A DNA stretch of 64,000 bases, from the NCBI RefSeq assembly GCF_014836775.1, contig NZ_JACSQD010000008.1, positions 1 to 64,000 on the forward strand, read 5' to 3'. The stretch comes from Arthrobacter gallicola. Its GTDB lineage: Bacteria; Actinomycetota; Actinomycetes; Actinomycetales; Micrococcaceae. Of this stretch, positions 37,386 to 45,921 are shown one piece after another. The notes under the pieces are model-generated. The model had not been told where the DNA came from. It made no database searches and saw only the letters and a list, made by a program, of their open reading frames with translations. The translations under genes were made by a program, and so were the position numbers. Numbering within the stretch: position 1 is the stretch's first letter; every line of letters begins with the position of its first letter.

Positions 37386-38513
37386 TTATTTCGGGCTGGC
37401 GGCGGATTCCACGGTGATTTCACCGGAGATGATCTTGGCCTTGATTTCGTCCACTGCGGTCTTCACATCCGCCGGGACAGCGCTTTCCTGGTCGTGGAAC
37501 GGAGCCAGTGCGACACCGCCGTTCTCCAGGGTTCCGATGTACGGGGTGGCGTCAAAGTTGCCATCAACGTCGGAGGAGATGACGGTTTCCACGGCGTCGC
37601 CCATGAGCTTCATGACGGAGGTCAGGATGAACTCCTTGCCCGTGGTGGTGGTTTCGAAGCCGTCGGAGTCGACCCAGACCACCTTGTTGCTGCCGCCGTT
37701 CGCGTTGGCTTCCACCACGGCGTCCAGGGTTCCGGTTCCCACCGGTCCGGCCACGGGCATGATGATGTCCGCACCCTCATTGAGGAAGTTCTGCGTGGTG
37801 GTCTTGCCGGCACCGGTGTCGGTGAAGTTGCCGATGAAGGAGCCGGTCTGGTCTGCCTTGTTCCAGCCGAGAAGCTCAACGTTGGCGTTGTTCTGCTCGT
37901 TGTAGTACTCGACGCCGTCCGCGAAGCCGTCCATAAAGATGGTGACGGTCGGGAGGTTGATACCGCCGTAGGTGGCTACCTTGCCGGTTTCGGATGTTCC
38001 TGCGGCGACGTAGCCGGCCAGGAACGCTGCCTGCGCGGTGTCGTAGATGATCGGTTTGACGTTATCGAGTTCAATGGCGTTGTCATCGACGATCGCGAAG
38101 TTGCTCTCCGGGTTGGCGGCAGCCACTTCGGCCGTGGCGTCCGAGAGGAGGAAGCCAACCGTGACGGTGATGTCACAGCCGTTCTGGACGACCATGGAGT
38201 CCAGGTTCGGAAGGAAGTCGGTCTCCGACTGGGACTCGGCGGTCTTGATCTCAATGCCAAGGTCCTTCTCCGCGGCCTGCAGGCCTTCGAAGCTCGACTG
38301 GTTGAATGAACGGTCATCGAATCCGCCGGAGTCCGAGACCATGCAGGCGAGGAAGTCGCTGCTGGCGCTGCTGCCACTGCTGCTGGCGTTGTCCGAAGAT
38401 GCGGCGTCTTCCTCGGGAGCGGCGCCACAGCCGGCCAGCAGAAGCGCCGAAGCACCCAGCATGGCGGCGGACATACCGGCATTGCGCTTGATGCTGCGCT
38501 GGAAATTCTTCAA
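37386..38513 (-). CDS. BMP family nucleoside-binding lipoprotein
   Basis: 375 residues. Signal peptide with lipobox LAGC (C29), an acidic Ser-rich linker, then a PBP type I fold of the BmpA/Med family (DSGGFDDRSFNQSSFEGL). Family members bind purine or pyrimidine nucleosides outside the cell. TTG at 38513 is chosen because GGAGG lies 4 bases upstream and the signal peptide begins there; the frame is open to 38669. First gene of the nucleoside uptake and salvage operon. Confidence 0.92.
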   Translation of the reverse strand: MKNFQRSIKRNAGMSAAMLGASALLLAGCGAAPEEDAASSDNASSSGSSASSDFLACMVSDSGGFDDRSFNQSSFEGLQAAEKDLGIEIKTAESQSETDFLPNLDSMVVQNGCDITVTVGFLLSDATAEVAAANPESNFAIVDDNAIELDNVKPIIYDTAQAAFLAGYVAAGTSETGKVATYGGINLPTVTIFMDGFADGVEYYNEQNNANVELLGWNKADQTGSFIGNFTDTGAGKTTTQNFLNEGADIIMPVAGPVGTGTLDAVVEANANGGSNKVVWVDSDGFETTTTGKEFILTSVMKLMGDAVETVISSDVDGNFDATPYIGTLENGGVALAPFHDQESAVPADVKTAVDEIKAKIISGEITVESAASPK

Positions 38514-38735
38514 TGTTCCTCCAGAAAAGAAATGGGGTCCACCCGTGGAGTCTGCAGCGAAGCCGTTCGGTGGAAAGGCCCCTCGCGCAGGCGCGTGGCG
38601 CGCGCTCCTTACCTCAGCGGAGCGCAGCAGACCTAACCATAGTGCTACGTGGGATAAATCACCTATCATTCGGACGCGCTGGAGAACATCGTTCGAATGT
38701 TGTTATCAAGCCGGGTTCCCCGGCCGACTGGACGG

Positions 38736-39950
38736 CTAGTGGCGCAGACCCCGCGCCGCCCGGACCGCAGCCGCGGCCATCACCGAAACACCGCAGCTGA
38801 TGGCCAGTTCATCGGGGTTGTAGTCCCCCCGGTGCAGGTCATAGGTTTCGCCGCCGGGCGTGCGGGTGCCAAGCCGCATCATGGCGCCGGGAACGGCCTG
38901 GGTCATCCAGGCGAAGTCCTCCCCGCCCATGGACTGCGGAGTGAGGACAACGGAGTCTTCACCAAGTTCCGCCCGCGCCGAAGCCTCGATCAGCCCGGTC
39001 TCGGTCTCGGAGTTGATCACCGGCGGAACCCCGCGGGTGTGCTCGAGCGTAACCTCCACGCCGTAAGGGGCTGCGACCTCCCGGACGACTTCGTCGAGGA
39101 GCTTCCCGGCCGCGTACCAGGCTTCGGCGTCGAGACAGCGCATGGTGCCGGCCATAAAGCCGTGCCCCGGGATGGCGTTGGGCGCGGATCCGGCGTGGAT
39201 CTGTCCCCAGACCACGGAAACGCCGCTGCGCACGTCGATGCGCCGGGAGAGCACCGCGGGAACGCTGACGGCGATCTGCCCGAGGGCGAAGACCAGGTCC
39301 TCGGTGAGGTGCGGGCGGGACGTGTGGCCACCCCGGCCGGAGAGTTCGATCCGGATCGTGTCCGACGCCGAGGTGATGGCGCCGATGCGGGTGCCCACCT
39401 GTCCGACGTCGACACGCGGGTCGCAGTGCAGTGCCAGGATCCGGGGCACACCTTCGAGGATGCCCTGTTCAATGACGGAGAGCGCGCCCCCGGGCATCAC
39501 TTCTTCGGCTGGCTGGAAGATGACGCGGATCCGGCCGCCAAGACTGCCCTCGGCCTCCAGCCGCGCAAGCACCTTCGCCGCACCCAGCATCACTGTGGTG
39601 TGGATGTCGTGCCCGCAGGCGTGGGTGATGCCGGTGTTGACGGACGCGTACGGCAGTCCGGTCTCCTCGAGCACGGGGAGGGCATCAATGTCCGCCCGCA
39701 GGCCGAGCTGGATCGGACCGTCGCCGATGTCGACGTAGGCGCCGGTTCCGGAAAGCCGCTTCGGCTGCAGCCCTGCGGCTTCCAGGGCTTCGATAATCCG
39801 GTCGGTGGTGCGGAACTCCTTGTGCGAGAGTTCCGGATGGGAGTGGAGGTCCCTCCGGAAATCAATCAATTCACCCAGAAGCGGAGCAACACTGCCCCTG
39901 ATTGACGGTACGGGCGAATTGCTCAGCGAGGTTGTCTGCACATGTTCAAG
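38736..39950 (-). CDS. M20 family amidohydrolase
   Basis: About 404 residues. Metal-binding elements of M20D amidohydrolases are present: ADIDALPV, ACGHDIHTTVML and FQPAEEVMPGG, plus a dimerisation domain with GRGGHTSRPH. Such enzymes hydrolyse N-acyl amino acids, indole or peptide conjugates; the substrate is unknown. The start is uncertain: TTG at 39950 has GGAGG ten bases upstream, while the frame remains open to 39959. The gene is divergent from nothing nearby and follows the guanylyltransferase gene in direction. Confidence 0.9.
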   Translation of the reverse strand, partial: LEHVQTTSLSNSPVPSIRGSVAPLLGELIDFRRDLHSHPELSHKEFRTTDRIIEALEAAGLQPKRLSGTGAYVDIGDGPIQLGLRADIDALPVLEETGLPYASVNTGITHACGHDIHTTVMLGAAKVLARLEAEGSLGGRIRVIFQPAEEVMPGGALSVIEQGILEGVPRILALHCDPRVDVGQVGTRIGAITSASDTIRIELSGRGGHTSRPHLTEDLVFALGQIAVSVPAVLSRRIDVRSGVSVVWGQIHAGSAPNAIPGHGFMAGTMRCLDAEAWYAAGKLLDEVVREVAAPYGVEVTLEHTRGVPPVINSETETGLIEASARAELGEDSVVLTPQSMGGEDFAWMTQAVPGAMMRLGTRTPGGETYDLHRGDYNPDELAISCGVSVMAAAAVRAARGLRH

Positions 39951-40040
39951 GTTAGCCAACCTCCGCTGGCTTGCGGGAACCGGAGGGCTTTAAGACTTCA
40001 TGAACGCAGATAACTCTGGTAATGCAGCCGGTTCGGCGGC

Positions 40041-41192
40041 TTACAGAACGTCCGTATCGCCGCTGGCCTTGAGGTGCTCCACAGCCTTCTTCACTGCCTG
40101 CGCATGGTCCTTGGTGGTCACCAGCAGTGCATCGGGCGTGTCGACAATAACAACGTCCTCAATACCAATAAGGGCGATCACACGTTTGGTATCGGAGACA
40201 ACAATGCCGGACGCATCCTCGGAGTAGACACGGGCACCCTCCCCCATCACGGTCAGGTCCGAGTTCTGTTCGGCCGGATTCAGGCGGCCGATGGCGGCGA
40301 AGTCGCCGACGTCGTCCCAGCTGAAGATCCCGGGAATCATCGCCACGTCGCCAGCGGCGGCAGCCGGTTCGGCCACCGCGTAGTCAATGGCGGTCTTGGG
40401 CAGTGTGGGCCAGACCCGGAGAACAACTTCACGGCGGCTCGGTGTATCCCAGGCCTCCGCAATCTCCATGATCCCGGCATGAAGTTCGGGCTCGTTGGCC
40501 TGCAGGTGCTTAAGCATCAGGGCAACCGGCGCAACGAACATACCGGCGTTCCAGCTGTAGTTGCCGCTGCGCAGGTAGGTGCGGGCCGTGTCCTCGGAGG
40601 GCTTCTCAACGAACTCGACGACGGCGTGGGCGCTGGGTGCGCCGGCAATGTCCAGCGCTTCGCCCGCACGAATGTAGCCAAAGCCGGTGGACGGATGAGT
40701 CGGGTGGATGCCGATGGTCACGATGTAGCCCTGGACGGCGGTGTGGATAGCTTCCCGGACGGTCTCCTGGAACACCTCCACCGGGGTGATGACCTGGTCC
40801 GCGGCGAAGGAGCCCATGATGATGGATGGATCGCGCTGGTAAAGGATGGCTGCGGCAAGGCCGATGGCAGCCGCAGAATCCTTGGGTTCACTCTCGAGCA
40901 CCAGGTTTTCCGGCTGGATTTCCGGCAGCTGGGCCAGTACGGCCGCCCGGTGGAGCTGGCCCGTGACAACCATCACACGATCTTCACTGAGGTCGCTCAG
41001 CCGGTCGTAGGTGGCGCGGATCAGCGTGGACCCTGATCCGGTCAGGTCATGCAGGAACTTCGGGGCGGCTGCCCGGGACAGCGGCCAGAGCCGGGTTCCG
41101 ACGCCGCCGGCCGGAATAACTCCGTAGAAACGTTTGAAGACGCCGGGGTCCGGAGCAGCTCCCGGGTTCACATTTTTCATTTCAGTACTCAT
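40041..41192 (-). CDS. manC: Mannose-1-phosphate guanylyltransferase
   Basis: 382 residues from ATG 41192. The nucleotidyltransferase signature GVIPAGGVGTRLWPLSRAAAPKFL is near residue 25, with the FVEKP motif (VVEFVEKPSEDTA). It makes GDP-mannose from mannose-1-phosphate and GTP for cell-envelope glycans. The isomerase domain of bifunctional ManC/AlgA proteins is absent, so it is monofunctional. It is divergent from sdhC, sharing a 239-bp regulatory region. The symbol is assigned by reaction. Confidence 0.92.
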   Translation of the reverse strand: MSTEMKNVNPGAAPDPGVFKRFYGVIPAGGVGTRLWPLSRAAAPKFLHDLTGSGSTLIRATYDRLSDLSEDRVMVVTGQLHRAAVLAQLPEIQPENLVLESEPKDSAAAIGLAAAILYQRDPSIIMGSFAADQVITPVEVFQETVREAIHTAVQGYIVTIGIHPTHPSTGFGYIRAGEALDIAGAPSAHAVVEFVEKPSEDTARTYLRSGNYSWNAGMFVAPVALMLKHLQANEPELHAGIMEIAEAWDTPSRREVVLRVWPTLPKTAIDYAVAEPAAAAGDVAMIPGIFSWDDVGDFAAIGRLNPAEQNSDLTVMGEGARVYSEDASGIVVSDTKRVIALIGIEDVVIVDTPDALLVTTKDHAQAVKKAVEHLKASGDTDVL

Positions 41193-41281
41193 CAGTGCCA
41201 AGGTTAGCTGAACGTCCCCCTCTGCCCGCTTAAGCCGCACCTGCGGCTTTAATCGGGCGTTTTGACCCGGGCACCGGTCAG

Positions 41282-41297
41282 TGTAAGCCAGGTCACA
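41282..41297 (+). promoter_or_regulatory. CRP/GlxR-like site upstream of sdhC
   Basis: TGTAAGCCAGGTCACA matches TGTGA-N6-TCACA at nine of ten half-site positions. Its centre is about 61 bp upstream of the likely transcription start predicted from the promoter at 41315-41343, the classical class I activation distance. In corynebacteria the GlxR regulator controls sdhCAB. Function here is inferred. Confidence 0.5.
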
Positions 41298-41314
41298 CAA
41301 TAGGGGAACCTAAA

Positions 41315-41343
41315 TTGATCCCGGCCTAACCGGGACCTAGATT
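41315..41343 (+). promoter_or_regulatory. sdhC promoter with dyad in the spacer
   Basis: TTGATC (41315-41320) and TAGATT (41338-41343) are separated by 17 bp. The spacer region contains the dyad TCCCGG-N5-CCGGGA (41319-41335), a good position for a repressor or MerR-like activator. The sdh leader would be about 80 bases long. Confidence 0.6.
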
Positions 41344-41431
41344 ATGCTTGAGCCTATAAGTGCTCTCGCACCGGCGTCATCACTGCGTGGAAGACGCGCT
41401 AGCGCCGCTGCGTTGCAGGGAGGAAAATTCA

Positions 41432-41812
41432 GTGTCGAAGTTACCAGCAGGCACGCTCTACCGCGGCCGCGAAGGCCAGTGGTCCTGGGTTGCCCATCGG
41501 ATTACTGGCGTGGTGATCTTCTTCTTCCTTTTGGTCCATGTCTTGGATACCTCGTTGGTGCGTGTTTCGCCCGAGGCCTACAACGTGGTCATCGGAGCGT
41601 ACAAGAACCCCATTATGGGTCTCGGTGAGCTTGGCCTGGTCGCCGCCATCGTGTTCCACGCCTTCAATGGCATCCGGGTCGTTCTTATCGACTTCTGGAA
41701 GAAGGGCCCCAAGTACCAGCGGCAGATGCTGTGGGGCGTGGTCGGCCTGTGGGCTGTCACCATTATCGGCTTCTCCATTCGCCACATTCCCATCATTTTC
41801 GGGGGTCACTAA
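41432..41812 (+). CDS. sdhC: Succinate dehydrogenase cytochrome b subunit
   Basis: 126 residues, three membrane helices. The conserved HRITGVVIFFFLLVHVLDT segment includes the haem-ligand histidine region, and the N-terminus is typical (GTLYRGREGQWSW). It anchors the SdhAB catalytic subunits and carries electrons to menaquinone. GTG at 41432 is chosen because GGAGGA lies 8 bases upstream; the frame is open to 41360 but that part does not resemble SdhC. Confidence 0.95.
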   Translation: MSKLPAGTLYRGREGQWSWVAHRITGVVIFFFLLVHVLDTSLVRVSPEAYNVVIGAYKNPIMGLGELGLVAAIVFHAFNGIRVVLIDFWKKGPKYQRQMLWGVVGLWAVTIIGFSIRHIPIIFGGH

Positions 41813-41815
41813 ACC

Positions 41816-42280
41816 ATGAGCACAAATATCGAAGCCCCCCGGTCCGGACGCATTTCACCCAGGTACACCCGCAGCAAGTCGGGGAAGGGCAATTTCGAAA
41901 TGTTCGCATGGCTGTTCATGCGCATTTCCGGTGTTCTCCTCGTCGTCCTGATCTTCACGCACCTGATCATGAACCTGGTCCTCGGGGACGGCATCAAGGC
42001 CATCGACTTCGGCTTCGTCGCCGGCAAGTGGGCCTCTCCCCTGTGGCAGGTCTGGGATCTGGTGATGCTCTGGCTCGCCATGCTGCACGGCACCAACGGC
42101 GTCCGCACGATCATCAATGACTACGCGGAGAAGAACTCCACCCGCATGTGGCTCAAGACGGTCCTGTACGCCGCCACGGTTGTCATCATCGTCCTCGGCA
42201 CCCTCGTGATCTTCACGTTCGATCCGTGCCCCGCCAACGCCACACTGGACCAGCTGCCGTCCTTCTGCCCGGCCCCGTAG
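41816..42280 (+). CDS. sdhD: Succinate dehydrogenase hydrophobic membrane anchor subunit
   Basis: 154 residues, three membrane helices. RISGVLLVVLIFTHLIMNLVL includes a haem-ligand histidine candidate, and HGTNGVRTIINDY near the third helix is typical of the actinobacterial SdhD. It starts 3 bp after the sdhC stop and forms the membrane anchor with it. A 76-bp gap precedes sdhA. Confidence 0.95.
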   Translation: MSTNIEAPRSGRISPRYTRSKSGKGNFEMFAWLFMRISGVLLVVLIFTHLIMNLVLGDGIKAIDFGFVAGKWASPLWQVWDLVMLWLAMLHGTNGVRTIINDYAEKNSTRMWLKTVLYAATVVIIVLGTLVIFTFDPCPANATLDQLPSFCPAP

Positions 42281-42356
42281 GCCCGGAGCGGCACCGCAGC
42301 ACTCCTCCTGAGTAAGACCTGATTAAGGTTTAGTTTCAACAGAAAGAGCATCTGGT

Positions 42357-44123
42357 ATGCAGGTCCATAAGTACGACGTCGTCATTGTCGGCGCCGGCGG
42401 CGCTGGTATGCGTGCCGCCATCGAATCCGGGCAGCGCGCACGGACGGCGGTACTGACCAAGCTGTACCCGACGCGCTCCCACACGGGCGCGGCACAGGGC
42501 GGCATGTGCGCAGCACTGGCCAACGTAGAGGAAGACAACTGGGAGTGGCACACCTTTGACACGGTCAAGGGCGGCGACTACCTGGTTGACCAGGACGCAG
42601 CCGAGGTCATGGCCAAGGAAGCCATTGACGCGGTGCTGGACCTGGAAAAGATGGGCCTGCCGTTCAACCGCACGCCCGAAGGCCGCATTGACCAGCGCCG
42701 TTTCGGCGGTCACACCCGTGACCATGGCAAGGCCCCGGTCCGCCGTGCCTGCTACGCAGCCGACCGTACCGGACACATGATTCTGCAGACGCTGTACCAA
42801 AACTGCGTCAAGCACAACGTCGAGTTCTACAACGAGTACTACGTCCTGGATCTCCTGACTGTCACCGACAGCTTCGGGCAGAAGCGCGTGGCCGGCGTCG
42901 TGTCCTACGACCTCGCCACCGGCGAACTGCACGTCTTCCAGGCCAAGTCCGTGGTCTTTGCCTCCGGCGGTGCCGGCAAGGTCTTCAAGACGACGTCCAA
43001 CGCCCACACCCTCACCGGTGACGGCATGGGCATCGCCTTCCGCAAGGGCATCCCGCTGGAGGACATGGAGTTCATCCAGTTCCACCCGACCGGCCTGGCC
43101 GGTCTGGGCATCCTGCTCTCCGAGGCTGCCCGCGGCGAAGGCGCCATCCTGCGCAACTCCGAAGGTGAGCGCTTTATGGAGCGCTACGCACCGACCATCA
43201 AGGACCTGGCGCCGCGTGACATCGTGGCCCGCTCGATGGCCAACGAGGTCCGTGAAGGCCGCGGCTGCGGCCCGAACAAGGATTATGTCCTCCTGGACCT
43301 GACCCACCTGGAACCGGCGCACATCGATGCCAAGCTTCCGGACATCACGGAGTTCGCCCGCACCTACCTGGGTGTGGAACCGTACACCGAGCCGGTTCCC
43401 GTCTTCCCGACCGCGCACTACGTCATGGGCGGCATCCCGACCAACATCAAGGCCGAGGTCCTCCAGGACAACGACACCGTGATCCCGGGCCTCTACGCTG
43501 CCGGCGAGGTCGCCTGCGTATCCGTCCACGGCTCCAACCGCCTGGGCACCAACTCGCTGCTGGATATCAACGTCTTCGGCAAGCGTGCCGGCATCTACGC
43601 GGCTGAATACGCGCTGCAGGCTGATTTCGTCGACCTGCCGGAGAACCCGGAAGCTGACACCATCGCCCTGCTGGACGTGGTGCGCAATTCCGAGGGAACC
43701 GAGCGTGTCTCCGAGATCCGCCGCGACCTTCAGAACACCATGGACGCCAACATGCAGGTGTTCCGTACCGCGGAGACCATCAACCAGGTGCTTTCCGACA
43801 TCGCGGACCTCGAAGAGCGTTACAAGAAGATCAATGTCCAGGACAAGGGCAAGCGCTTCAACCTTGACCTGCTCGAGGCCGTGGAGCTGGGCTTCCTGCT
43901 GGAGCTGGCCAAGGTCATGACGGTTGCGGCACTGCACCGCGAAGAATCGCGCGGCGGTCACTTCCGTGAGGACTTCCCGGAGCGCAATGACGAGAAGTTC
44001 ATGCTGCACTCCATGGCCTACAAGGTCGATGAAGCGGACAACGCCGAGCACACCGCCGGCATCCGGCTCGATACCAAGCCGGTTATTTTCACGCGCTACG
44101 AGCCGATGGTGAGGAAGTACTAA
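42357..44123 (+). CDS. sdhA: Succinate dehydrogenase flavoprotein subunit
   Basis: 588 residues, normal length. The FAD motif [14 protein letters not shown] is at the N-terminus. Histidine 42 (in [11 protein letters not shown]) is positioned for covalent FAD attachment. The active-site segment [20 protein letters not shown] and the C-terminal [18 protein letters not shown] are both present. It oxidises succinate to fumarate. The final stop TAA shares its last base with the sdhB ATG. Confidence 0.97.
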   Translation: MQVHKYDVVIVGAGGAGMRAAIESGQRARTAVLTKLYPTRSHTGAAQGGMCAALANVEEDNWEWHTFDTVKGGDYLVDQDAAEVMAKEAIDAVLDLEKMGLPFNRTPEGRIDQRRFGGHTRDHGKAPVRRACYAADRTGHMILQTLYQNCVKHNVEFYNEYYVLDLLTVTDSFGQKRVAGVVSYDLATGELHVFQAKSVVFASGGAGKVFKTTSNAHTLTGDGMGIAFRKGIPLEDMEFIQFHPTGLAGLGILLSEAARGEGAILRNSEGERFMERYAPTIKDLAPRDIVARSMANEVREGRGCGPNKDYVLLDLTHLEPAHIDAKLPDITEFARTYLGVEPYTEPVPVFPTAHYVMGGIPTNIKAEVLQDNDTVIPGLYAAGEVACVSVHGSNRLGTNSLLDINVFGKRAGIYAAEYALQADFVDLPENPEADTIALLDVVRNSEGTERVSEIRRDLQNTMDANMQVFRTAETINQVLSDIADLEERYKKINVQDKGKRFNLDLLEAVELGFLLELAKVMTVAALHREESRGGHFREDFPERNDEKFMLHSMAYKVDEADNAEHTAGIRLDTKPVIFTRYEPMVRKY

Positions 44124-44899
44124 TGTCAACGGAAATTGCCGAGCCGGCCTCGAAGGTCGATCTGGCCGAGTCCAGCGCCAACGAAATCCCCTCCTTCGAC
44201 ATCACGCTGAAGGTGCGCCGCTACAACCCCGAGGTCTCCGATGAGGCGCACTGGGATGAGTGGGTCCTCACCATGTACGGCACCGACCGTGTGCTCGACG
44301 CGCTGCACAAGGTCAAGTGGGAGCACGACGGCTCCGTCTCCTTCCGCCGCTCCTGCGCCCACGGCGTCTGCGGGTCCGATGCCATGCGCATCAACGGCCG
44401 CAACCGCCTGGCCTGCAAGACGCTGCTCAAGGACCTGGACACGTCCAAGCCCATCCTGGTGGAACCGATCAAGGGCCTCCCCGTGGAGAAGGACCTGATC
44501 GTGGACATGGAACCGTTCTTCCAGTCCTACCGCGAGATCATGCCCTTCCTGGTGTCCAAGGGCCACGAGCCGACGAAGGAGCGCCTGCAGTCCGCTGAAG
44601 ACCGTGAGCGCTTCGATGACACCACCAAGTGCATCCTGTGCGCTGCGTGCACGTCCTCCTGCCCGGTGTTCTGGACTGACGGCCAGTACTTCGGCCCGGC
44701 CGCCATTGTGAACGCCCACCGCTTCATCTTCGACTCGCGCGACGATGCCGGAGACATGCGTCTGGAGATCCTGAACGACAAGGAAGGTGTGTGGCGCTGC
44801 CGCACCACCTTCAACTGCTCGGAAGCATGCCCGCGCGGCATCCAGGTGACAAAGGCGATTTCAGAGGTCAAGCAGGCGATTCTGAACCGCTCCATCTAA
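44123..44899 (+). CDS. sdhB: Succinate dehydrogenase iron-sulfur subunit
   Basis: 258 residues. Three iron-sulfur clusters: plant-type [2Fe-2S] cysteines in SCAHGVCGSDAMRINGRNRLAC, then CILCAACTSSCP and the second ferredoxin set in CRTTFNCSEACPRGI. It passes electrons from the flavin to the membrane anchor. It overlaps sdhA by one base, and a strong terminator follows. Confidence 0.97.
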   Translation: MSTEIAEPASKVDLAESSANEIPSFDITLKVRRYNPEVSDEAHWDEWVLTMYGTDRVLDALHKVKWEHDGSVSFRRSCAHGVCGSDAMRINGRNRLACKTLLKDLDTSKPILVEPIKGLPVEKDLIVDMEPFFQSYREIMPFLVSKGHEPTKERLQSAEDRERFDDTTKCILCAACTSSCPVFWTDGQYFGPAAIVNAHRFIFDSRDDAGDMRLEILNDKEGVWRCRTTFNCSEACPRGIQVTKAISEVKQAILNRSI

Positions 44900-44934
44900 G
44901 CGGCACAGCGAAAGCCAGCAGCAGTAACCTAAGG

Positions 44935-44972
44935 CAGCGGCCCCGGTATTCTTCCGGGGCCGCTGTCTTTTT
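44935..44972 (+). terminator. Rho-independent terminator of sdhCDAB
   Basis: A perfect 12-bp GC-rich stem (44935-44946 with 44954-44965), 7-nt loop, followed by TCTTTTT. It lies 36 bp past the sdhB stop, which is a textbook arrangement. Confidence 0.92.
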
Positions 44973-45081
44973 GCTTTTCCGCTGTCTTTACTTTTCCGCT
45001 GTCCAGCCGCTCTCCGCCGGGTGCTTTCCGCCCCCGGCGACCGCTTTCTGCACCCCTGAGCCGAACGGCTAGGGTTGATGT

Positions 45082-45891
45082 ATGCCCGCGTTCGAATCCG
45101 TCTCTTTTCCCGGTGCCAACGGCACCACATTGGCCGGCACTCTGGATATCCCGAACGGCGATGCGCTCGGATGGGCCGTGTTCTGCCACGGGTTCGCCCT
45201 GGGGAAAAACAGTGCGGCTGCTTCCCGTATCTCCAAAAGGCTGTCGGAGTTGGGCATCGGCGTCCTGCGTTATGACGCCGCGGGGCTCGGCCGCTCAACC
45301 GGCACCTGGGAAGACGGATCCTTCAGCACCAAGGTCGCGGACCTTCTCAACGCAGTTGACTACCTGAGGTCGCGGGACCGCTCCCCCACCCTCCTGCTGG
45401 GCCATTCCCTTGGCGGGGCAGCTGCCCTCGCCGCCGCCGCCCGGATTCCGGAGCTCGCTGCCGTGGTGAGCATAGCCGCCCCCTTCCGCCCTTCCCACGT
45501 AGCGCATCTGTTCGAGGACGAGTTGGATACCATCGCGGAACAGGGGCAGGCCGACGTTGTACTGGGCGGCCGGACGCTGCGGATCCGGCAGGAACTCGTC
45601 GCCGACCTGTACCGGCACGACCTCAGCGGCGGCATCGCCGGGCTGCAGGTTCCGCTGCTGGTGATGCACTCCCCCGATGACCTGACGGTCGGGATTGAGA
45701 ACGCCACCGAAATTTTCCAGGCAGCCCCGCATCCGCGCAGCTTCGTCGCGCTCGACGGCGCCGATCACCTGCTGACGGACCGGAACCAGACGGACAGGGC
45801 GGCCGCCATCATTGCGGCCTGGGCCGGCTCCTATCTGTGCCCGCCGGAGGAATCCCGCAGCGCCGGTTGTCCGCCAGATCCCGGCAGCTGA
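45082..45891 (+). CDS. Alpha/beta hydrolase
   Basis: 269 residues. Serine hydrolase nucleophile elbow GHSLGG with S109, acid in the SPDD segment near residue 200, and histidine in GADHLL. It resembles YqiA/BAAT-like esterases or acyl hydrolases of unknown substrate. ATG preceded by no strong ribosome site. It converges with the GH2 gene, 30 bp away, so it marks one end of the conserved chromosomal block before the glycoside locus. Confidence 0.88.
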   Translation: MPAFESVSFPGANGTTLAGTLDIPNGDALGWAVFCHGFALGKNSAAASRISKRLSELGIGVLRYDAAGLGRSTGTWEDGSFSTKVADLLNAVDYLRSRDRSPTLLLGHSLGGAAALAAAARIPELAAVVSIAAPFRPSHVAHLFEDELDTIAEQGQADVVLGGRTLRIRQELVADLYRHDLSGGIAGLQVPLLVMHSPDDLTVGIENATEIFQAAPHPRSFVALDGADHLLTDRNQTDRAAAIIAAWAGSYLCPPEESRSAGCPPDPGS

Positions 45892-45921
45892 CGGGACCAC
45901 GGCGGTCCGGCCCACGCGTGA

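Noticed and set aside
42336..44129. 597-codon open frame opposite sdhA
   Set aside because: Antisense shadow of a GC-rich gene; no domain or signal sequence and the sdhA reading is certain.
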